From the NCBI GenBank assembly GCA_017590115.1, contig JAGGNK010007082.1:125495-189494 (forward strand): a stretch of 64,000 nt of DNA. Direction: 5' to 3'. The notes beneath the pieces were generated by a model. It was not told the DNA's origin. It saw only the letters and a program-made list of their open reading frames with translations, and searched no databases. Origin of the DNA: Montifringilla adamsi. Taxonomy: Eukaryota; Chordata; Aves; Passeriformes; Passeridae. Numbering within the stretch: position 1 is the stretch's first letter; each line of letters opens with the position of its first letter. Of the stretch, positions 57,124 through 64,000 are shown piece after piece. Both the position numbers and the translations under genes were made by a program.

Positions 57124-57884
57124 GTCCTTATTGGTGCTCAACTGGGGCACAAAGAGTTAACAACAGATCTGAGGAGAGTGTGTTAAAACGAAGTTGTTGG
57201 GAGCATCTCGTATTTCTTTAATAGCTGTGGGTCACAGTTTGCTCTCGGAGTTCCTGCCCGTGCGCTCACATGTGCATTTAATAAAACCCTTCCTGGTGTG
57301 TGTGGTCCCGTGGGAATGCTCATCCTCCCTGGCTCTGGGCTAAGATTATCATTCTGTTGTGGTTGGTAACACGGGGCTGTGGTACGAGAGGGCGGCTGGA
57401 GCTGAATCGAAGCTGCCGGCGGTGCTCAGCATTGCCGCTCCCGCTGGGCTTCGGGAGCCATCCGGTGGGAACTGTCAATAATTGCACCTTTAGGCTTTTC
57501 TCCTGCGAGAGCCAAGCCATGAGACAAACCTTCCAGCGTGGTCTTGCCTTTGCCTTTCCTTGCCTTCCCTGTCCCAACGCTCTGCACCTACTCAAACGCT
57601 GAGGTCAAGGCCAAGAGGATGAGCAGGCAGACAGAGCGGTCTGACAAAACTGGGGGTGTGGTTTAACTTCTGTTTCCTTTTCTGCCTATCGACCTTCCCC
57701 AGCCCAGGGCACTCTGCTGTGCCTTGCCTGGTCTCTTATGGGCAGAGCCCAGCAGGTGCACAGCCTGGGCTCTGCTCCAGCTCTCAGGCAGCCCTGCTGT
57801 TAAGCAAACTTGCCTGTCTGAGCATCCCCGAGGCACTCTGGCTGTCACACTCCCACCACCAGCCTGTTCCTGATGGGACCAAAT

Positions 57885-58126
57885 CCCCTTTGCAGTGGGT
57901 GGCTCAGGTGAGCTGAAGAGTGCCCCCATTGACTCCCCACACTCCCCCCACTCTCACACAGTCAGACCAGGTTTCCCACAGCAGAGTCTCACGTGTCTTG
58001 TTCCACAAAACAATTTATTTGCAGCGCAGGAACACAGAAACAGCTCGAGCCGGTGCCTCCAGGGAGGGACCTTGAACCCCTGGGCTGTTACGCCTTCACA
58101 GTCCGAGCACAGCAAAGTCTCAGCTC
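57885..58126 (-). repeat. LTR-like dispersed repeat, copy B
   Basis: Near-identical over ~170 bases to 6430-6602 ('cagtcagaccaggtttcccacagcagagtctcacgtgtc...' to '...ccgagcacagca'). Differences are few substitutions and short indels. See the entry for copy A. Confidence 0.65.
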
Positions 58127-58129
58127 TTC

Positions 58130-58850
58130 CTCCCGAGGCCTGGCATCTGCCCTGTCTCTGAGTGGCCACTGACCTGGCTGTGCCACAGGTCTTCGGGCTC
58201 TTTGTCCTGCCCAGAGTCAGCAGGTCACGGGCTTTTTCCTCGGGCTCCGGCCAGCCAGGGCTCAGCCTGGAGCTGGCAGTGCAGCTGCACCCTGAGCTGC
58301 CTGCACCAGGTGTATTCCTCAGCACCTGTGCTTTGCAGCTGCCGAGGAGTTGCACACAGGCTCTCCTACTCGGCCTCCGGGACCGCACGCTGGAGCTGCC
58401 GGCGCTGCCCAAGCGCTGCCCCAGGTGCGGGTGCGTGTGAACGCGCCGTGGGGCTCACGGCCCTCGTGGCTGAGCAGGACATGTGGCACAGGGAAGCTGG
58501 GGCACAGCCGATGCTGCTCCTCCCCTGGCCGAGACGGAGAAGAGCTGCAGCTGGAGCGTGTGCCAGAAACGGCTTTGGGAGCAGAGGAACACCGTCCCTG
58601 GGCTGCGCCTCTCGCTGTTCCCCAGAGCCCCGTGGTGATCAATCACTGCACCTGCAACAGATTGCTCTGCCTGTCTCTTGCCTTTGTGCAAAAAGCGAGG
58701 CTGCCAGGGCTCTGCAGTGTAAAAGCTGCCCCAAGGAACCAGACAGGCTGGAGGAACGGGCACCAGAGACCTCACCAAATCCAGCCAAGAAGGGGAAGGA
58801 AGTGAGAGTGTCACCAAACAGGAAAAAAGAAACTTACCCAATACCAATTT
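58130..58850. other. GC-rich stretch, nothing identified
   Basis: Moderately GC-rich with overlapping ORFs on both strands up to ~215 codons. None shows a domain I recognise, and codon use looks like composition rather than coding. It lies between two LTR-derived repeats, so it may be old retroviral or unique sequence. Confidence 0.35.
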
Positions 58851-58851
58851 G

Positions 58852-60447
58852 ATGTGAATAAGCAGACACTTCTTTATTCAGGCGCTAGGAACACAGGGAT
58901 AACTCCTCTGGAAATGTGTTACACTTAACAAACAAAACCCATCCATTTTATGTACTTTTTCTGCTGAATCATCATTATGTGCATTCTTTTACATACTGCA
59001 CATACTATGCCTACTCTTAAATTTAACCTTTACATTGATTGCTTCTAATAGTTAATAACTTCATCAATATTCTTATTCTAAAACAATCATTGGTCATCTC
59101 TCCTGAGGTCTACTGACTGGAATCCTTAATATTAAAATCAAGACGGGAAGGATAGTGGGTTTCCAAGCAGTGTTACTGGTAAGCATGACTGCAACAGAAG
59201 GGGCCAGTAACTTCCTGGGGAGGTTTCTACAGTTACATTCCAAACACAGCACTCCTGATATTTCTATTCCTTGTATTTTACAACTGTCTACTTATAATCA
59301 TAGCTAACGCTTTTATATTATCTGACTATTTGATCAAAACATTCATAACAAAAGCAGACAGGAGCAGCAGAAGCCAGGGCAGGGAAGACTGGGAAGGCGG
59401 CAGAGGGATGTCTGGGCTGAAGGGGCAACATCGGTGTCTGGGCTGAAGGGGATCTTGGGGAAAGGGAGGAAAGGGGAGGAGAGAGCTTTCCCTCAGCCCG
59501 TGCTTCTCTTCTGTTTCTCAAAACCTGACCAAGGAATCTCATGTTGCCAGGGATGGGCCAAATACCCAGTTCACTGCAATTTCCCTAGTTGTGGCTGCTT
59601 CGCCATGACAGGGAAGAAAGTCTAAAAAGGGAAATGGGGAAAAGCAGCCCCCAGACTGGGCATCTTAATGTGAATAAGCAGACACTTCTTTATTCAGGCG
59701 CTAGGAACACAGGGATAACTCCTCTGGAAATGTGTTACACTTAACAAACAAAACCCATCCATTTTATGTACTTTTTCTGCTGAATCATCATTATGTGCAT
59801 TCTTTTACATACTGCACATACTATGCCTACTCTTAAATTTAACCTTTACATTGATTGCTTCTAATAGTTAATAACTTCATCAATATTCTTATTCTAAAAC
59901 AATCATTGGTCATCTCTCCTGAGGTCTACTGACTGGAATCCTTAATATTAAAATCAAGACGGGAAGGATAGTGGGTTTCCAAGCAGTGTTACTGGTAAGC
60001 ATGACTGCAACAGAAGGGGCCAGTAACTTCCTGGGGAGGTTTCTACAGTTACATTCCAAACACAGCACTCCTGATATTTCTATTCCTTGTATTTTACAAC
60101 TGTCTACTTATAATCATAGCTAACGCTTTTATATTATCTGACTATTTGATCAAAACATTCATAACAAAAGCAGACAGGAGCAGCAGAAGCCAGGGCAGGG
60201 AAGACTGGGAAGGCGGCAGAGGGATGTCTGGGCTGAAGGGGATCCTGAGGAAAGGGGAGGAGAGGGCTTTCCCTCAGCCCGTGCTTCTCTTCTGTTTCTC
60301 AAAACCTGACCAAGGAATCTCATGTTGCCAGGGATGGGCCAAATACCCAGTTCACTGCAATTTCCCTAGTTGTGGCTGCTTCGCCATGACAGGGAAGAAG
60401 GTCTAAAAAGGGAAATGGGGAAAAGCAGCCCCCAGACTGGGCATCTT
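58852..60447 (-). repeat. Tandem direct duplication of an ~0.8-kb LTR-like unit
   Basis: Unit 1 is 58852-59666 and unit 2 is 59668-60447. They start with the same 'atgtgaataagcagacac' and end with 'cagactgggcatctt'. They are almost identical apart from a few substitutions and a 35-base net length difference near 59410-59480, where unit 1 carries an extra copy of 'gtgtctgggctgaaggg'. An early TTTATT and AT-rich centre suggest an antisense LTR. Near-identity means the duplication is recent, or that the copies are being homogenised. Confidence 0.9.
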
Positions 60448-60548
60448 TGGAGTGGCAATTCCTCCCATTCCTTCCTGTTGGTGAGGAAGCTTTGCCTGAC
60501 AGAATGACATGACAGGGAGGGGGAAAGGGGCCTGTGGACAGGAGCTCT

Positions 60549-61115
60549 TGTTATGGACAAACGAGGCCAGACACTCTTCAGAGACAAAGGATCTCGTTTA
60601 TTTAAAAAGAGCTACAGGAGACAGAAGGCCCGGGATAGGCTCAGACCCCCACATAACAAGCCAAAAAAATAACAGTGTGTCTACCCAACAAACACACTGG
60701 GCTCTCCAGGAAGCAAATTCCTCAAAAGAGCCCCGAACTCAACTGAACTTCCATTTTTATAACTCCCCTTTGGGTCCAGGATTGGTGGGTTTTGGATCCA
60801 CGTGGTGATTGGCTTGTTTCTGGTGTTCCTATTGGTCTTTACTGTCATTCATTTCTGAGCAATCATTTCTGCGGGACGTCAAATGATTGGTTAGGTCTTT
60901 CATCCAATCTCCTTCTGCAGCGCTGGCTTTATTGCGCTGACTCTGTTTCTGGATGTTATTCTGCCTCTTTGGACCATCCCCCCGCTATATCCTGGACCCT
61001 TTAGAACTTGGAAAGAACAGTGACTAACCCCCTTAAAACAATAACTGCCCTTCCCAAGGTTACAATAATCAACTCAACCTTAATTCAATACAAACTGACT
61101 CTCACTCACAACACT
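60549..61115 (-). mobile_element. LTR-like sequence (antisense)
   Basis: Starts at 'tgttatggacaaacg', then 'tcgtttatttaaaaag' (antisense poly(A) region). 'tttttataactcccc' at about 60760 is an antisense TATA box, followed by repeated ATTGG boxes (CCAAT antisense) at about 60782-60890. This order is that of an LTR promoter read from the minus strand. The right edge near 61115 is a guess. No target duplication was found. Confidence 0.5.
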
Positions 61116-61209
61116 CTCACAGCTGGGTCACACGGACGGGGTGGCCCACAGGGCTGTCCAAAGAGGCCTCCAGGTGGGCCCCCCTCTCCCAGGTGTGGTG
61201 GGCAGTTTC

Positions 61210-61420
61210 TGTGTGACACAATGTCAGCGCGGTGATGTGACAATGCGGTGATGTGACATCACCATGATGTAACAATGCCCCATCGCTGGGAAACCTCTGG
61301 AGCTCACGTGGGATCGCAGCACCACGAGAGCTCTTGGAAGGAGCTGTGGAGCACTGCTCAGCATCACAGCACCACGAGAGCCCTTGGAAGGAGCTGTGGA
61401 GCTCCATCTCACTGCTGGTG
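61210..61420. promoter_or_regulatory. Possible promoter of the FSIP2-like gene, with short direct repeats
   Basis: It contains several 'gtgatgtgac(a)' / 'tgacatcacc' / 'gatgtaac' motifs resembling CRE half-sites, a CACGTG E-box (in 'gctcacgtgg'), and a duplicated ~40-base block 'cagcaccacgagagc(t/c)cttggaaggagctgtggagc' at about 61317 and 61367. The position, 250-450 bases upstream of the gene's first recognised exon, suggests promoter function, but this is inference. Confidence 0.3.
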
Positions 61421-61667
61421 TCCTGCCAAAAAGCAGAGGCACTGCTGAGTGCATTGGGAATTACAGGGAGGAGAGCAGTGGGCTGATAGAGACAGCTTAG
61501 CCGGTGAGCCTGGGGCTTGGGGGTCTGCTCTAGCGCCTCAGGACCCTCAAGACCCTCAGCTCCTTCTCTTGCACCTCCTGTGCAGGAGGCTTATTGAGCT
61601 ACTGCCCAAGTGTCTGTGTCTTCCCAGCTCAGCCCCAGAACTCCTGGGACACTGAGCGACCAGGCTG

Positions 61668-64000
61668 ATGGATTACCTGCTGGACCTCCCACTCGGAGTC
61701 AAGATCTATGTGAAGCCCACGTCCAAGTCTGTCTTCTGCAGGGGAAAGCTGGGGGAAAAGGTAAAGGAAGTAAAAGAGTGCAGAAAAGCTCTCCTCTTTC
61801 ATGGGGCCCCCATCATGCACAGAAGTTCTTGTGGCCACCTCCTCTACAGCAGGAGCTGCAGCCCTACAGTCAGGCAGGGCTGGGCAGCAGGGGGAAGCTC
61901 CAGGCTCCCTGGAACACAGAGAAGCACTTGTCAGTCTCCTCACTGATTTCGGGCACTGTGCATGTGTGTGGCTGGATCCCTGCTGACAGCAGGCAGCTGT
62001 GTTTGTCCTGGTGCCAGGGCAATGAGCCCCTCCAGCTCATCCTGCCATGTCGAGCCAGGCTCTGGTGCACCTTTGAGGGAAACTCCCACCTTCTCCTGCT
62101 GATTCTGTTGGCATATTTGGAAGAGCTTGGGTTTCTCTGTTTGGGGAATGCACACACTGTCCTCCCCCTCCTCCTCCTCCACCTTGCACTGTACCTTCCC
62201 AAGGCAGAGACTTGCCAGAGGCCAAGGCAGAGGCAGCTGACACAGCCCTGGAGCCTGCCTAACCCAAGGAGACTGATTTCATCCACTCTCCACTGGCTGC
62301 ATTTGAAGCACGGGGCCTGACCTTTTCAGTTGGAAGGTTCACTTGTGGGTGGGTCAGCAGTTCTTCTTGTGGCCTAAGGTGTCCATTTGCTGCTGTTGGT
62401 CTTCTCTCCCTCAGCCCATCCCATCACAGCCCAGCCTGGCCCAGCACGGCCCCGCAGTCTTTCTCTGAGGGTCTCCGTGTCTTCAGAAGGATGGAGAAGA
62501 GTATTGGTCTTCAAAGTACCTTGCTCTTCTCACAAGTACCGCATGGCATCTCTCTGCTGCTCTCCTGCCTCCTTCATACTCTGAGAAATGTCTCTTACAG
62601 CTTCATGGGCCATGTCCTTCTTACAATCTGGATGATCCCTACATGCACCACCTGAACCTGCAATACAACTGCCTGCATGACCCCCACCTTCGGGACTACC
62701 ACAAGCGCAAGGACATCCTGCGGATGCTGAAGAAACAGGGCTGCATCACCAGTGAAAATAAGGTAGGTTTGGACATCAGGCTGATCAAGAACAGCCCTCT
62801 TCAAGCGGGGCTCCCACAGCCCTTGCTGCAGCCGCCTGCTGCTGCCAGAGGACAGGGCCGTGCGCTGGTGTCCCTGGGAGCAGAAGCAGTGCCAACATCC
62901 CCCTGGCAAGCCCCAGTCCTGCCCTTCTCAGCCTGCCCCACACTGCCTGTTCAGCCCCGGCTGGGGGGACATCAGTGTGCCCAACACCAGGGTATGGGGG
63001 GAGGGCTTGGGGGCAGCTCCTCTCCCGCTGGGGTCAGGCTGTTTTAGGGACGGCTGACTGCATGGCTTGACAGTTTTTGGGGGATTCTGCCCTTGTCCCT
63101 CCATAGGTGATTTGCACTGTGAAGGAGTTCAACGAGTACAGGCAGTACCTGACCAGGATCAAGCTGCAGTCAGAGCAGATCTTGGGGCAGCAAGAGGTAG
63201 GCAAAGCGTTGTGCTCAGAGGCGTGGGACTGTGCAGGGCTGTGCTGCTGGGCCAGGCACTGTGGCAGGGAAAGGACTCCAGGCTGGGAGCTGAGCCAGCG
63301 CAGGGCACTGAGCTGGGCACGGGCAGCAGGGCCATGTGCAGGCACACACCGTGCTGAGGGAAGTCCTTCTCTTCTGCCCTCGTGGCCTGGCTGAAGTAGA
63401 GTACTGGCCTGGGCCCACGGGAATCCTCAGCATGCAGGGGCTGAGTGCTTGTCCAGGCACCATGACACACAACCTGGTGTCACCTTTCAGGAAGGGCTCC
63501 TGCCATTTCTGGCCAAATTAAAGGCTGGTCCCAAACTGCTGAGAGCCACTGACACTTCCTGCCAGGCAGAGCGGCGGCCGCTGCCTCAGAAACCTTCTTG
63601 CCCACCTCCACAGAAGAGCAAAGAGACCCCCCTGAAATCGGGGAGATTTAGAAGAGGGAAAGTAGCTTTAGACAAGAGCCAAACCTACTCCACATCTGAG
63701 CTGGGTCAGGAAGATGCCAGCAGAGCCACTGACTCCCAGAGGAAGCCGGACAACACTGCTGACGGCCTCTTTAGAGCTGTCTTTGAGCAGCTGACCGCAG
63801 CAGAAGCCCAGAAGGTCCAAGAGATGGTTGAGACTGTTATGTACAAAGTCTTTGGCAGGCTCAGGGTCCCTCAGGATCACTATGTCGACCTTTTAAGGAG
63901 GGCTGCGCAGAGGATCAGAGGAATAGCTTTTGGTGACTATGTGAGAACAGAGACACCTCTAGACCACCGTCAAGAAATGGAAATGGTGGCCAAGGAACTT
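61668..64000 (+). CDS. FSIP2-like gene (fibrous sheath-interacting protein 2 family), 5' part
   Basis: Four exons chain in phase 0: 61668-61760 (from ATG; acceptor perhaps at 61585), 62601-62762, 63107-63196 and 63491 to beyond 64000. Donors are gtaaag, gtaggt, gtaggc; acceptors are tacag, catag, ttcag. The product starts MDYLLDLPLGVKI, continues GEK|L...PSYNLDDPY, LHDPHLRDYHKRKDIL..LKK.G.IT..NK and V.CT..E.N.YRQYLT..K, which follows the N-terminus of FSIP2 (a huge AKAP4-binding protein of the sperm tail fibrous sheath) as I remember it. Exon 4 is open for at least 170 codons, as expected for a long repetitive body. An in-frame TGA 15 bases upstream supports the ATG. In human, C20orf173 occupies the slot next to CEP250; whether this is its ortholog I cannot say. 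Confidence 0.72.

Noticed and set aside
58202..58852. 216-codon plus-strand ORF in a GC-rich stretch
   Set aside because: Overlapping ORFs in all frames, no recognisable motif, sits between repeats.
1..64000. CRISPR arrays, operons, tRNA or rRNA genes, microRNA-like hairpins
   Set aside because: None seen. The sequence is vertebrate nuclear DNA, and the direct repeats present are LTR, CR1 or simple tandem repeats. MicroRNA hairpins cannot be called reliably by eye.

Overview
This is bird nuclear DNA, most likely from a songbird or another neoavian. The evidence is many fragments of the avian CR1 retrotransposon, several solo or partial retroviral LTRs, compact vertebrate introns, and the gene order UQCC1 - GDF5 - CEP250, which is the human 20q11 / avian chromosome 20 neighbourhood. 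The ORF-sized stretches outside the exons listed here are chance ORFs or repeats.

Left part (1-6.1 kb): the 5' end of UQCC1 on the minus strand. Three coding exons were rebuilt by hand; the rest lies off the left edge. Its CpG-island promoter is at about 5.8-6.1 kb and is followed by a degenerate ~190-bp tandem repeat (6.8-7.4 kb). From 6.3 to 18.3 kb the sequence is intergenic, with CR1 and LTR fragments and a 69-base poly-T tract. From 18.3 to 23.6 kb it is AT-rich and almost free of repeats, lying 3' of GDF5.

Middle (23.7-27.05 kb): GDF5 on the minus strand, complete in two coding exons (500 aa). Its 5' leader carries a 56-codon upstream ORF whose TGA overlaps the GDF5 ATG (ATGA). From memory, its peptide resembles one encoded in the human GDF5 leader. 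This is the observation I rate highest.

Centre (30.8-53.8 kb): CEP250 (C-NAP1, the centriole linker protein) on the plus strand. It has 27 coding exons with consistent splice phases, a CpG-island start, one 2.5-kb coiled-coil exon, and a stop and poly(A) signal at 53.4-53.8 kb. The predicted protein is 2,166 aa. Intron 17 holds a ~2-kb CR1 copy. Exons 16-17 show what looks like a pair of compensating frame changes.

Right part (54-64 kb): an LTR-rich accessory stretch. It contains a solo LTR with target-site repeats, an LTR with a primer-binding-site-like motif, a near-identical ~0.8-kb tandem duplication and another LTR. Also present are one orphan LRC/Fc-receptor-type immunoglobulin exon on the minus strand and the first exons of an FSIP2-like sperm fibrous-sheath gene on the plus strand, which runs off the right edge.

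The genes have unrelated jobs: mitochondrial complex III assembly, joint and skeletal BMP signalling, centrosome cohesion, and probably sperm tail and immune receptor. No operon-like or CRISPR-like system is present. All exon calls are manual, based on splice motifs, phase and remembered family sequences; no database search was run.
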